Program-made: the position numbers and the translations under genes
In this document: positions 35,358-46,290 of the stretch, piece after piece
Layout: each line of letters starts with the position of its first letter
How positions within the stretch are numbered: position 1 is the stretch's first letter
Source of the DNA: Sabethes cyaneus
Lineage: Eukaryota > Arthropoda > Insecta > Diptera > Culicidae
NCBI RefSeq assembly: GCF_943734655.1
Contig: NC_071354.1
Location: 56,647,544-56,711,543 of the forward strand
Direction of reading: 5' to 3'
DNA: 64,000 nucleotides
The notes under the pieces: model-generated
What the model was told of the DNA's origin: nothing
Seen by the model: the letters and a program-made list of their open reading frames with translations, nothing else
Databases searched by the model: none

Positions 35358-36540
35358 CCACCCAGATAACACAAGATCGTAATAGAAAGTGCACATTAAT
35401 TCGTATGCATGTCAATTTTACATTGGAATAGCATAATGATTAGAGTATGTCAAGGCGAAGTGTAGGGGAACTGTGGGTAAGACGAACAGGTTAAGAAGAA
35501 CAGCTAATATAATACAGAGAACTTATGATTTATAAAACCTAAATACAGTTTACTTCAGTTCAACATATTGTTTTCAAAAGGAGCTAGTGAAATATTTAAC
35601 AAAAAATGTTTTTCAATGTGTATTTTGAGTTTTAAAAATGGTCCGAAAAAGTGAACTTTTTTAGTGCTGCGGGTGAAACGGACAATGTGTGGGGGTAAGA
35701 TGGACAGGTATTGTGAATCGCCCCAACTGAGCGCATTTTATTATTTTTGACCCTTAACAAATTGAATACGTAAAATATGGTGGTGTAGCGTGCAAACAAT
35801 GAAGGGGGCAGTCCACCCCCTCCCACTAGAGGCAGCCAATAGAAAGTTGTTTGGCAGCGGCAATATGAACAAGCATTCCAAAAACTGTTTCATACCTGGC
35901 TGCTGCTGATTTGTTTGAAGTTCACGTTTTCCGGTTAAATTTTCATTTATATGCTTGAGATATCACTAAGAAGCAAAATCAACAATTTTAATACAATATG
36001 TTCACTGACCATCTTACCCACACTAGCAGTTGTCCATTTCACCCCATCATTATACATTTTTTTAAAGCGTTCACAATTTTTCATACGCAAATGAAATTAC
36101 GTATTATTTCAATGCAAACGTTACTTGAAAAGGTATTAAATCGAAATACTTCATGCTATGGGCAACATTTTGGAATTAAACCACTCAAAAAGCTTAATTC
36201 CGACGGAAAAAAAGTTACATCCAAACGCAGAATCAAGTCCAATTTTTACTTTTTCTGTACTTTATCAAAATTGGAAAGTTTTAAATGATGATTGAAACGT
36301 TCAGACATCATGAGATAGCAAGCTGGTTGGATTCCCATTAAAACATTTACGAATTTTAATGCTTAACTGGTAGAATCAACCACCTGTCCGTCTTACCCAC
36401 CCTGTTCGTCTTACCCACAGTTCCCCTACAATAAGTTGATTTGCGGTCGTGCGTGTCGTCATATACAACTTATTGCTGTGAATTATAAAGCAGTATAGAT
36501 GACTGTAACATTTAGTTATATCTTAATCGTATATTGAGGA
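35358..36540 (+). repeat. 221-bp dispersed repeat, copy interrupted by a MITE
   Basis: Flanks 35358-35464 and 36427-36540 together reproduce the uninterrupted copy at 20226-20446 in inverse orientation. The interruption is precisely one TA-flanked element of 962 bp. Confidence 0.82.
35465..36426. mobile_element. Tigger-like MITE, family 3 (962 bp)
   Basis: It is flanked by TA (35463-35464 and 36427-36428). The ends are GGGGAACTGTGGGTAAGACG and its complement, near-perfect and extending into GAACAGG. A GTGGGTAAGACGRACAG motif repeats near both ends (35474, 35692 variant, 36388 and 36404 inverse). No transposase. The empty site at 20340-20341 shows a single TA, confirming boundaries and target duplication. 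Confidence 0.92.
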
Positions 36541-38455
36541 TTATTAAGTTGCGCGTTCCAAAAATTGTTGTATAGAATGCAAGATAGAATTATCAAAATT
36601 TTTTCACGTATATTGCCTCCACTTTGGTACTTATATATTTATGTGGTGTGAAATATAACTTTTTCATGCGTATATGATTTCGTATCTCTCAGTTGCAACC
36701 GAAATATACAAACCAAATTGTTTACTGCGGCAGTGTATCGAATGCTAATTTTTCAAGCTAAAGAGTTTGTTTTGACTCAATGAAAACTGTACTACTTAAC
36801 TCAATTTGCCAAATAAACCATAATTAGCTTCATACTGTTTAAACAATTTGGTTGGTTGGGAGGCTGATTACATTACAATGAAAACTGAAAATTTTCAAAA
36901 TACATTCAGTTACCGGAAAGCAAAGAATTAAATTACATCCCCACAAGCGAAAAGTAACACACAGTACCGATTCATAATAAAATAATAAACGTGATTATCG
37001 GACAGGAACTCATTAAGTAGAATCAATTTACGTCGAACCACGATGCCAAACTGCGCCCGGGACGTGGTCAATCAAAGCTAATCGGCGGTCGATCAAATGT
37101 AGAACTTTCAATCCATATTAGACCGCACACATGTCGAACGGCACGTTCGTTCGTCCTTTAACACGGCCAATTACGCGTCCGGTTGCGGATAATTCCACAA
37201 TTCCGGACGCCATTATGCTCGGTTATAAACTGGATGGTGGTGGCGTACTGGCCGCCTAGGCCAGCCCCCTTCCAACACCAACAACCTACTCGCTTTAGAA
37301 TTTTCTTTTTCTACCCTGCGGCGGCCGTCTTTTAGAGCTTTTCCACGTCAGACTGCTGCTGCTGCTGCTGCTACTGGCAACTACCACTTGGCGCCATCCA
37401 GGCAGGCCATGTACAAACATTGCGTGACGTATTTGTCGCGATGTATGTGTGTGTATGTGTGCGCTCTACCAGTACTGCGACAAAACGTGCGCTTCGTGTA
37501 ACGTGTAACTTCGTCTGGCGACAGTAAGTCCCTTGCACCTCGCACCGACGGAAGTGAAACACCAGCCAGCGCACCTCTCGGGCCGAGCCGCTCGTACCGT
37601 TTTGTGGCACATTTTTTTCACGGATGTGGAAATTCCGGGAAATCTACCGTGGTGGCGTTGGATCGTGCAGCCGAGCCGAGCAAGAGAAACGAGAGACGGC
37701 GAGAGGGATGATTACAACAATGCAGGAGGTGCCTCACAGCAGCAGCATAGTGATGCCGTTTTTAGTGGGTACCACCCACTATTACTATTATCGGGAGGGG
37801 GGGTTGAAGCCACGTCGTGGTTGTTGGAATATAATAACCGAGTAAGCGGTTATTGGAGCGGTTGCGGAGGAGCTGGTTTTTACCGTTCTTTTCGCGGCAG
37901 AAGGATGTGCTGTTTTAGTGAATCCATTGACCCGATCAATAGAAAATTGGTACATAGTATCTGAAGTAAAGATGTTTCATGTAGTTTAAAAAAAATATTC
38001 GAAATGTCATTGATATGCACGATTGTTTGGTGTTCTAACAAAGGAGATACACAAAGCAAATGTAATTTAGATTAGATCTCCTCTAGCTGGATTATCAGCC
38101 GCCTCGTTAGTAAAACCAGTGTTAGTGGAAAATCCGGATGGGGCAGTCAGGCCAGGAACCTAAAAAAATCGTAAATCGAAAAATCGTCTATGTGGTCAAG
38201 TAACACAATCCCAATTTATTAAGAATAGCGATGGATCGACACTTTACGGTCCTCATCAACACCTGGCAGCTACGACAGTGCGAAATTTGTTTATTGAGGC
38301 TTGATTTGTTCGCGATTATAACGACCATGAAAGCATGAAATAATAAAATTCAAAATTACTTTTTGCTTGATGCCATTGGTCTCATTAATCCTCCACCTAC
38401 CGAACCCCGACCTACTCGTGCTGCGAGTAACCGAGAAGATCAAGTAACCGAATGC
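36541..38455. other. Unique sequence, GC-richer 37020-37930, no gene called
   Basis: Contains (CTG)6 at 37353-37372. A plus frame of 143 codons (37533-37964) overlaps other frames and shows no domain. No repeat shared with elsewhere. Confidence 0.4.
37353..37372. repeat. (CTG)n triplet repeat
   Basis: Short perfect run of CTG, typical of the unique GC-richer blocks in this window. Confidence 0.8.
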
Positions 38456-38463
38456 GATATGAC

Positions 38464-38854
38464 CAGGGATGGCACGATCACTCTGGCTTAATTCACATTC
38501 ATTTGACAGTACCGTCTCAGTCAAGCAAAATGTGACAAAGTTATATATGAGACATTTGTAGAACTAGTTATAATCTACAATTTTGCTAAATAAAGTTGTG
38601 CTGTATCTTTTGTCTTTACGGTGCTACAATGGTAGTACCTCTTTAGTAACTAAGTGAACGTTCATTTAGTCACTAATGAGTAACTAGCATTGTAGCGCCG
38701 TCACTACAAAAGGTACAGCAAAACTTAATTCAGCAAAATTTTAGATAATAACCAGTTCTACAAACGTCCATATACCGCTTTGTCAAATTTTGCTCGGCTG
38801 AGACGGTACTGTTAAATGAATCAAAATTGAGTCGAAGTGATCGAACCGTCCCTG
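38464..38854. mobile_element. Palindromic hAT MITE (391 bp) with 8-bp duplication
   Basis: Exact 8-bp duplications, GATATGAC, at 38456-38463 and 38855-38862. The ends read CAGGGATGGCACGATCAC and, inward from the right, CAGGGACGGTTCGATCAC. The two halves remain complementary nearly to the centre (shared blocks CAGTACCGTCTCAG, TTTGTAGAACTRGTTAT, GCTACAATG), so the whole element can fold back. Non-coding. A diverged half copy is at 56452-56640. Confidence 0.9.
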
Positions 38855-39157
38855 GATATGACTGCTGGTCGTATGCCTACAGGAGAAGCAAGCAACTTTG
38901 TAGGCTTTGACCAAATCCTCGGAGTGCTCGGAACTTCAAACAGCAGTATTAATAGGGTAGGGTAGGGTTTGTTACGGGCCTTGCAAGCCGGTACCAGTAA
39001 AACGATGACTGATATAATAAGTATTTTGGATCGATACAATCGGTAAAGGCTCAGGTGGTGAAACGGACTTAGAACATGCAACTGTAGCTCATTGAATTTT
39101 TCAGAGGACGTACAGAGCCACAAGTTCGACATCGTATTGCTACAACTAATTAGAGTA

Positions 39158-40093
39158 GGGCGGGGCATAAGTGTGATGTTTGAAGTTGGCATCAATTTTC
39201 GAAGAACAACAACATAATATATTTTATAGTGATGCAGTAACTCAATATCTACACATTCAACTATAAATCACCTGCGGGAATAGTGTTTTGCAAAATAAAT
39301 TCTTCTTTCTTCTGATCAAGTGCAGATTCGCACTTTTACCCCACTAGCGGGGCAAAAGTGCGAATACCGCGGGGCAAAAGTTCGAAGCTAGAACCCATGA
39401 AATTAGTCCAGCAGTAGCTAACAAAACCATATTATCTTCAATCTGCGTTATGTTTCGGTAAGGAATATTCTCAATTTGCACCTTTTCTATTTTGCGCTGG
39501 TGTATTGCAGCCTCCGTTAGATCGAAACTTTTCCAAACGTTAGTTTTTTGTTTCATCAGCGGAAACAGATTGTTTTCCTTCGGCCAACATCTGTAGAGCA
39601 CACAGTTTTCTGCAGATCTTTCATTTCTAGTATCTGTAATATAGTGCCTAAAGCTGTATATAATTAGCTATACATTTTTTCCTTGTCCATGAATCGCACT
39701 TTTGCCCCGTCCGTGAAACGAACTTTTACCCCGTCAGGCGCTTGACGGAGTTAGATCAAATTACGGAAAAGCGAAATATATTTTGTAAATTATTTTCGCC
39801 GTATTTTCAAAACAGATATGTGAGTGACGTAAAACGCTGCTACAAATTTTCAACAAGTAATATCCTCCTGTTGATATCGTATTTGCCGTATAATGAAAAA
39901 TTACATCAAAACCGCCCTAAAATAACATTTGCACATAACTCAGCAACTATGCTTCGTAAGCAACCAAAGTTTACGTTAGATTCAAGCTGTCAAAGTAGTC
40001 ACCCATCCATGCCAATGTAGAAAATTTACTCGGAATATGCACCGATAAATCATTGAATCGCACTTTTACCCGCATCGCACTTTTACCCCTCCT
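39158..40093. mobile_element. Tigger-like MITE, family 4 (936 bp)
   Basis: Flanked by TA (39156-39157 and 40094-40095). The ends read GGGCGGGGCATAAGTGTGAT and, inward from the right, AGGAGGGGTAAAAGTGCGAT. A GGGGYAAAAGTGCGAA motif repeats inside in both orientations: near 39333, 39353, 39373, 39688, 39717 and 40062. No transposase ORF. Ends are more diverged than in the other Tigger-like elements here. Confidence 0.75.
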
Positions 40094-40226
40094 TACTCTA
40101 CTAACTTGATATAACTGAAAGTATCATTCTTGAATTTTTTCTCGGCTTAATCAGTCTCAAAAATGTCAAAAACGAGTTTGTTCTCTACATCCGACAGTTC
40201 CGATGATTGTATCATAAATATGCTAC

Positions 40227-40830
40227 TTGGGAGGATGGAATGTCAAGATCATCGTTCAGGAGGAGGATTTTAAACCTGTGATTGGACGATTCAGTGCAGA
40301 CACCAAAGAAGGATTTATGGACTTTGTCGCCTTCAGTAACACCCAGAGACCATACGTCCTGCCTTCTTGCAGCTCCGCTATCGGTACATCCGGGTACACA
40401 GTCACGTTTTGACAGATGGTTGGTATCTCTCAGACATTACGATAACATCAATTCGCACTACTGCCGAGCGAAGGTTAAGATACGCTCAAAATATTAGATG
40501 TTTACAACATCTTGTGAGCGGTAAATGGCCCTGGTAAAGAATATCGCTTATCCCAGCATAAGAACATGCCTCACGCAATATACCATCTCGGCAGCCTGCC
40601 GTTGCGACGAACTGCATGAACTGATGTCACCGAAAACTACGCGACATTACTCGAAGCTGCGTTGCCAGAAGAGGACGACCCGATCCTGTTGAAGCACTGA
40701 TAACTTTGGCCATCAAAAGAGCAGCGGAGAAAGTCCAGACACGTAACGAATGGTTTGATGAGAAATGGAGAAGATGCGTCGCCGTCTCATGAAACACGGA
40801 AATTCTGTCAAAAGCAGTGGCAACTCGTCC
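40227..40830 (+). pseudogene. LINE endonuclease and linker remnant, family A
   Basis: Pieces such as GGWNVKI, FKPVIGRFSADTKEGFMDF, then after a frameshift HYDNINSHYCRAKVKIRSKY, and later LAIKRAAEKVQTRNEWFDEKW match the C-terminal part of the apurinic-type endonuclease and the linker before RT in the LINE family whose RT remnants occur at 20490, 41511, 44060 and 45300. Several stops and frameshifts; RT is absent downstream. Recognised from family patterns, not a database search. Confidence 0.6.
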
Positions 40831-41494
40831 GCATGTACAACCTGTTCATTGAACAGGTGACAATATTCAGCCGGATAAAAATAATTTCGTTACTTGTTCG
40901 TGCTTTCTCTTGCCACCGACACACACGCAATACGAATTGTATTCAGACAGTATACTTTCTTATAGGAATGCTCGTTATTTCTTTGTTGCAAACACGGAAT
41001 GGAATTTCTTGTTAGCTGATTCATGGATTTCACTGAACAACTTATTACTACATACTGATGAATAAAACGTTCAACACCATAAGAGCGTTGGTTCAGCGAT
41101 CTCATTGAACAAGCATACCAACATAGTGTTCCTGATGCTAATCCAGTATCAATGAAGGAGGTAAAAAGAAAATGTGAAACAACTTCTATTGTAAAAGAAA
41201 ATAGAGCGCAGTTGCCATTACTGCATGCATCATTCTCATCAATATTTTCTCATTTGCTGGTTCAGCGATACCATTGAACAACTTACTACCACATATTGCT
41301 TGTGGTATTCTGCAAAGTATTAAGCCTGTTTGCCATCGTGTGCATACATCGCAGTAGGGTTGTTATTCTGGAATTTGGTTCAATAGGTTCATAGAACAAA
41401 AAAAAATTCGGTTCAAAGTTAACGACAATGGTGGCAAACCGACTTTTAGGTTTGATGGTGATAGCAGTAGAGGGCGAGTTACTCAGAATCAAAC
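40831..41494. other. No gene; loosely repeated GGTTCAGCGAT motif
   Basis: A GGTTCAGCGAT..CATTGAACAA block occurs near 41091 and 41260, itself partly palindromic, with CTTAYTACYACATAYTG near 41040 and 41282. Unknown repeat. Confidence 0.35.
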
Positions 41495-41510
41495 TGATCA
41501 TGGATAACGT
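41495..41510. repeat. Target-site duplication of the LINE (left copy)
   Basis: TGATCATGGATAACGT, identical to 42499-42514. Confidence 0.88.
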
Positions 41511-42498
41511 ACTTTACTTACTTATTCAGCCGAGATCCGGGGTGGCTCTAGCCGTATCAAGAATTCCACTCCATTGTACTCGGTCCTGGGCTACTCGTCA
41601 CCAATTCGTTACGCGTCTCGACACATGCAAGTCGGTTTCAACCTGGTCGAACCATCTAGCACGTTGGGGCCCTCTATTCCTGGTGCCGGTGGGGTTCTTG
41701 AAAAGAACGGATTTCACTACACAGTCGTCCGGCATCCTTGCGACGTGGCCGGCCCACCGTAGTCTCCCAACTTTCGCCAGGTGTACGATGGGAATCTCTC
41801 CAAGCAGTGCCTATAGCTCGTGATTCATACGTCTCCGCTACTCTCCTGTTTCGGTTTGCACTCCGCCAAAAATAGTCCGCAACACCTTTCGTAAAAAATA
41901 CAGCTAGTGCACGTATGTCTTCCGTAAGCAAAGTTACTGTCTCAAGTCCGTAGAAGAGTAACGGTCTGATTCGCATTTTGTACATCGACAGCTTTGCGCG
42001 GCGGCGTATGCTCCTTGATCGAAACGTCTTGCGGAGGGAAAAGTAGAGTTGATTTCCAGCTTGAATACATCGCTGGATCTCCTTACTCGTATCATTGTCG
42101 GCGGTGACCAGAGATCCCAAATAAACGAACTCATTAACCACTTCCAGTTCTTCGCCGTCAATATTCACTGTCCGTGGGAGGCAAACGTTACTTTCTCGGA
42201 AGCCTCTTCCTAGCATATATTTGGTTTTCGACGCATTAATTTGTAACCTTATCCTCAAAGCCTCCGTTTTTAGTTTGGCGTAGATTGCCTGCGCCGTCCC
42301 ACGGTTTCTAGTAATGATGTCGAGGTCATTTTCAAAGGCTAGGAGTTGGCTACTCTTGCTGAAGATCGTTCGTCTCGTTTCGATGCCCGCTCGCCGGATC
42401 ACACCTTCAATAGCGATTGAATAACATACAGGACAGTCCATCCCCTTGTCGTAGCCCTCTGCGCGATTCAAAAGGACTTGAGGGTTCCAGAGTAGCTT
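41511..42498 (-). mobile_element. 5'-truncated LINE insertion, family A (988 bp)
   Basis: Flanked by an identical 16-bp duplication. In the element's own orientation (minus strand), the 3' end is a simple tail AATAAGTAAGTAAAGT at the 41511 side, and the 5' end is truncated inside the RT domain at 42498. A target duplication plus a short-repeat tail instead of poly-A fits target-primed insertion of an RTE-like LINE. Confidence 0.85.
41674..42498 (-). pseudogene. Reverse transcriptase C-terminal part of LINE family A
   Basis: Minus-strand reading starts with FESRRGLRQGDGLSC, shifts frame near 42425, then gives an uninterrupted 250-codon stretch: AIEGVIRRAGIETR, LINASKTKYMLGRG-like block, VNIDGEELEVVNEFVYLG, SLVTADNDTSKEIQRCI, and YGLETVTLLTEDIRAL. 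The catalytic box that should read FADDIDI is FENDLDI, so the polymerase site is destroyed. Truncated upstream of the RGLRQGD block; endonuclease missing. Not functional. Confidence 0.82.
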
Positions 42499-42514
42499 TG
42501 ATCATGGATAACGT
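42499..42514. repeat. Target-site duplication of the LINE (right copy)
   Basis: TGATCATGGATAACGT, identical to 41495-41510. Confidence 0.88.
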
Positions 42515-42958
42515 GGAAAGTACGAACACAAGCACTGAATGGATTACTGTAGCCATAGTTTGTTTAATAGCGCAAAAGAAGTGCATCATGAGCAGTGTTG
42601 TGAAACGCACACTCGTGTGATCTCATTTTCTCACCCTCGAGTATTCGTTTTAACGAACATACTGTCATACTGGCATGGGCATCTCTTCCGGACTCTCTTT
42701 CTCATTTTGCCAAGCACTGCGACAAATTTTTGCGGGAGTGTTTATTAGCCACGGTCATCGTCTTCGCTCATTCTTGCAACTCAGCAGTTGACGTAGGACT
42801 ACTCGCGAGGGCCCGCACGCTTACCCCGCGTATGTAAACCAAAAAGTAAGACGAAGAAGAAAAAAAGAAGTTGTCTTTCCGTTCACGCTCACTGGTTGTT
42901 GGCAACTCGTGAGCTGTTGGCTTCGTGATCGTGAGCGGGTTGTGCAGAAAGATGCTAT

Positions 42959-43634
42959 TTTTTACAAGTAGGGAAATCTGCTCAGCATCTTAGAAGATAC
43001 GGTATTATCAGACACCTGAGAAGATAACTCAGGGAGTGGAGTTTTGTATCTCCCCTAATGGGGCGTGAGGATCCAGACCCACTAAAACCCTGCTCGAGTC
43101 TCCAGCCTCAATCCCCCCTGGCACCACCTTATCGGTATTACTTCAGGGAGGGGCTATTGTCTTGTGTCCCTATTGTGGGGCTATTGTGCTTAACTCTTAG
43201 ATAACTATACTGGACTATGGTAGTTAGGCTATTTACTCGCCGTTGATCGGCTCTCCAGCGGTTTTGTAGCTTAAGTACAATCTGGGTAGCTGCCGCATTG
43301 ACCACTCCCCAGACGTCCGAGCTAGAACACATCCTTTGGACTAAATTATTCGGAGTAGTGTCCTTTCCGCTCACTGCCTGCATGTTGCTTTTCGCGCCCA
43401 CGAAACGAGGGCATATAAAGAAAACATGTTCTGCAGTTTCTTCTACATGCACGCATTCGGGACATGCGAGGGACTCCGCATGCCCCAACATGTGCAGATA
43501 CTGTCTAAAACAACAATGCCCTGACAGAATCTGTGTCAGGTGGAAGTTGACTTCGCCGAGGGGCCTGTCGACCCACCCGGATACCTCCGGGATAAGTCGA
43601 TGTGTCCACCGACCCTTTGTGAAATGCTTTGTGG
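42959..43634 (-). mobile_element. 5'-truncated R1-like LINE insertion (about 676 bp)
   Basis: A 9-bp duplication, AGATGCTAT, lies at 42950-42958 and 43635-43643. The element's 3' end on the minus strand begins just inside with a short A-run (TTTTTT on plus at 42957-42962). The interior encodes the C-terminus of an R1-type ORF2. It interrupts dispersed repeat B. Confidence 0.75.
43138..43634 (-). pseudogene. R1-clade ORF2 C-terminal fragment with CCHC motif
   Basis: The minus frame gives KGRWTHRLIPEVSGW, GEVNFHLTQILSGHCCFRQY, LHMLGHAESLACPEC and ETAEHVFFICPRF, ending at a stop at 43138-43140. The pattern of C-x2-C-x8-H-x4-C is the zinc knuckle typical of the R1-clade ORF2 C-terminus. No RT or endonuclease remains. 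The apparent N-terminal extension of the frame to 43752 belongs to repeat B, not to the LINE. Confidence 0.75.
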
Positions 43635-44059
43635 AGATGCTATGAGGCAGCACGCTCGCGAGTGTGTATGCAGAATGTATGCACACAGCACCAGCAGTTG
43701 TTTGTCGTACACTTGCGTCAGTGGAGTAAGCGTTGGATACTATACTTCTCACACTTATTCGCGTAATGAGTTAGAATAATGCGAACAGGAGTGTTTATAT
43801 TAATATTTGAAAGTGATGATGAATAGTCGCTGTGATTTGTAAGAACATCAAAGATGCAAGTTTAAGTTTCTGGCGAAGAGCGGTGCTAATAGCCAGTAGT
43901 TAGCGTGAAGTATATGGAGGTAACGCTGTAGGGTTAGTCCAAGGAAGCTGACGAAAGGTGAATTGTATGAAGTAGTGTTTTTGAACTCGCTCTAATTTCA
44001 TGGCGCATGCGTGAAATTCAGCCACTCGATGATGGTCGATCCAATAGTCCATGGAAATT

Positions 44060-45115
44060 CAGAAGTAGTTAGGCAGCGAATAAAAGCTATTGCCTTGCAT
44101 TTCTTGATGTTGCAGCTGGTTGCCGCGGGCACCTAGTGCTCGCCAGATCTCGCTCCACCTGGTCTTGCCACTGTGCTCGCAATTCTTACCAGGATAGTTA
44201 TCCGGCATTCTAGCAACATGTCCTGCCCAACGTTTCTGTCCAGTTTCAACCACTTTCTGAATACTGGGTTCACCTTAGAAACGCGCGAGCTCGTGGTTCG
44301 TTCTTCGCCTCCATACGCCGTTCTCTTGCACGCCACCAAGGAGGGTTCTTAGCACCCGCCGTTCGAAAACTCCGAGTGTCCTTCGGTTCTAGTAGTGTCC
44401 ACGTTACGTGCCCGTAGAGGACAACCGGCCTAACCAGCGTTTCGTACAATGTGCCCTTTACACGGGGGCTTAGATTGTTCGACCGAAAGTGTTTATAGAG
44501 TTCGTAGTAGACACGACTTCCGTTGATAATACGCCTTTTAATCTTACGGCTGATACTGTTGTCTTCTATTGCCTGGGAGTCAATCTATACGAACTCGTCG
44601 ACTGCCTTGAACTCATCACCGTCGATTACCATGGTACTGCTCCGCGTCTTAGTCTAGAGTACCGATCTTCCACCGCCTGAAATGTTCTGCTAACAGCATC
44701 AACGTCATCGGCAAAACAGATAAATTGACGAGATTTATTGAATACCGTGCCCCGCATTTCGATCGCCGCTCGTCTTATTACACCTCCAAGCGCAGTGTTG
44801 AATAGCAGACAGAAAAGACCATCTCTTTATCGAGGTCCTCTGCGAGATTCGAATGGGTCCGACAGTCCACCCGAGATTCTTACACAACACTGTATCCCAT
44901 GAATCGTAGCCATGATAAGTTTAGTAAGCTTATCCGGATAGCCATTTTCCACCAAAATTTTCCTTAGTTCTAGTCGTTTTACACTATCATACACGGCTTT
45001 GAAATCGAGGAACAGGTGATGCGTGGGGACTCAGAATTCGCGGCATTGCTTGAGGATCTCCTGCAGGGTGAAGATTTGGCCCGTTGTAGACCGACCCTCC
45101 TTGAAACCGGCTTTA
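44060..45115 (-). pseudogene. LINE reverse transcriptase remnant, family A, heavily mutated
   Basis: Minus-strand pieces in order: YKAGFKEGRSTTGQIFTLQE, DFKAVYDSVKRLELRKILVE, GIQCCVRISGGLSDPFESRR, AAIEMRGTVFNKSRQFICFADDVDAV (FADD box retained), LGVFERRVLRTLLGGVQ and QKRWAGHVARMPDN. Together they cover the RT domain and the typical C-terminal tail of this family. Many stops and frame changes separate them, and the thumb region is reduced. Older copy than the one at 41511-42498. Confidence 0.75.
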
Positions 45116-45299
45116 TATTTTATATTTATTTCGCTGCCATCCGCGTTTTGTTCGGTATTAGTGGAGTCGAATGGCAGTGCAATGAAATTTGGTCTGTGAC
45201 GTCACTTGTTTCGCAGAATAGATCCCAAGAATTCTGCGTAATCTTGCTCGTGCTCTGTTTCAGGCAGCCGTATCCAGCCAATTTTAAGTTACTCGGCGC

Positions 45300-45745
45300 C
45301 AATTTCCCAAGCATCTCAGAAGTCGTAAGTCGTTGCCGATCTGGTCGAACCATCTCACACGTCTGGTCCCCCTGTTCTTAGTGACGGTGGAGTTGTTGAA
45401 AGGTACCGTTTCCGCCGCACTGTTGTCCACAGTATCCTCACGATATGTCCAATCCACCGTAGGCTGTGATGGGAATCTTTTCGAATGCTTGTAGCTCGTG
45501 ATTTATTAACCTCCGCCACTTGCCGTTTCCAGTCTGTACTCCACCAAAAATTGTCCGTAGCATCTTTCGCACGAACATGGCAAGGATTTATTTTTAGCCC
45601 AATCCTTCTAGACTCCGCTTTCAGTCTGGCGTAAATCGTTATAGTTGGTCTCGATCGATTGTATCGTATGCTGCTTGGAAGTCAGTAAAGATGTGATGCG
45701 TGGGCACGTTGTATTCCTAACATTTCTGCAAGATCTGTTGGATGA
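45300..45745 (-). pseudogene. Internally deleted LINE family A remnant
   Basis: Minus-strand reading gives QTVIIQQILQKC, NVPTHHIF and DFQAAYD-like sequence around 45650-45740, then jumps directly to the C-terminal part around 45310-45600 (blocks paralleling 41640-41930). The central RT region is missing, so this is an internally deleted copy. Confidence 0.6.
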
Positions 45746-46290
45746 TAACAGTTTGGTCCGTATCTGGGACCGTACAGTAATCTGATTTCTCGTTTATCTT
45801 GTAATTCTCATCATGATGATATCATATTAATCTTTCGGTAACCATATGCCCAGAGAATGTACGCATAATTTTCACCGGAACAAATATAAAGAGTAATGGA
45901 TGAACAACGCGTGATTATCTTCATTATCGTAACAATGCAATGCCTTCAGGAAGGAAATATTTTCTGTTACCAACTACATTCCTCCTACTGTGGTTTCTAA
46001 TTGCACCGAGTGTTAGACTAACATATTATTATTTCCCTGAACTGATGGGAATGTTCTGTGACCAGGGTCGTTATTGGTTCTATTTCGTGTCGTGTTCAAT
46101 TAGCTGTGGATGATCTTCCTAAAATTAGTATCAGCATCAGGACTAACCCAAAGTTTATTTTTATACAAACGCAATTCTGGCAGATCTAATATAATTCTGC
46201 AGTTGGGAAACTTCAAGTTTTGTTTTACCAAATTGTAAAAAAATACATTTATTTTTTCTAATCTTGTAACAGCTTTAGACGGCTTACAGG
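45746..46290. other. Unique sequence, no gene seen
   Basis: AT-rich, no motif. Confidence 0.4.

Larger units (their letters stand above)
42590..43745 (+). repeat. Dispersed repeat B, copy 2, interrupted
   Basis: Flanks 42590-42958 and 43644-43745 match the order of blocks in copy 1 (GGCATGGGCATCTCTTCCGG ... GTGAGCGGGTTGTGCAGAAA, then GCGAGTGTGTATGCAGAATG ... CTTGCGTCAGTGGAGTAAGC). The gap holds an R1-like LINE insertion. Confidence 0.75.

Noticed and set aside
37533..37964. 143-codon plus-strand ORF as a possible gene
   Set aside because: GC-rich region with overlapping frames; no recognisable motif.
43635..43752. N-terminal extension of the R1-like ORF
   Set aside because: Belongs to dispersed repeat B beyond the 9-bp duplication; the open frame is accidental.
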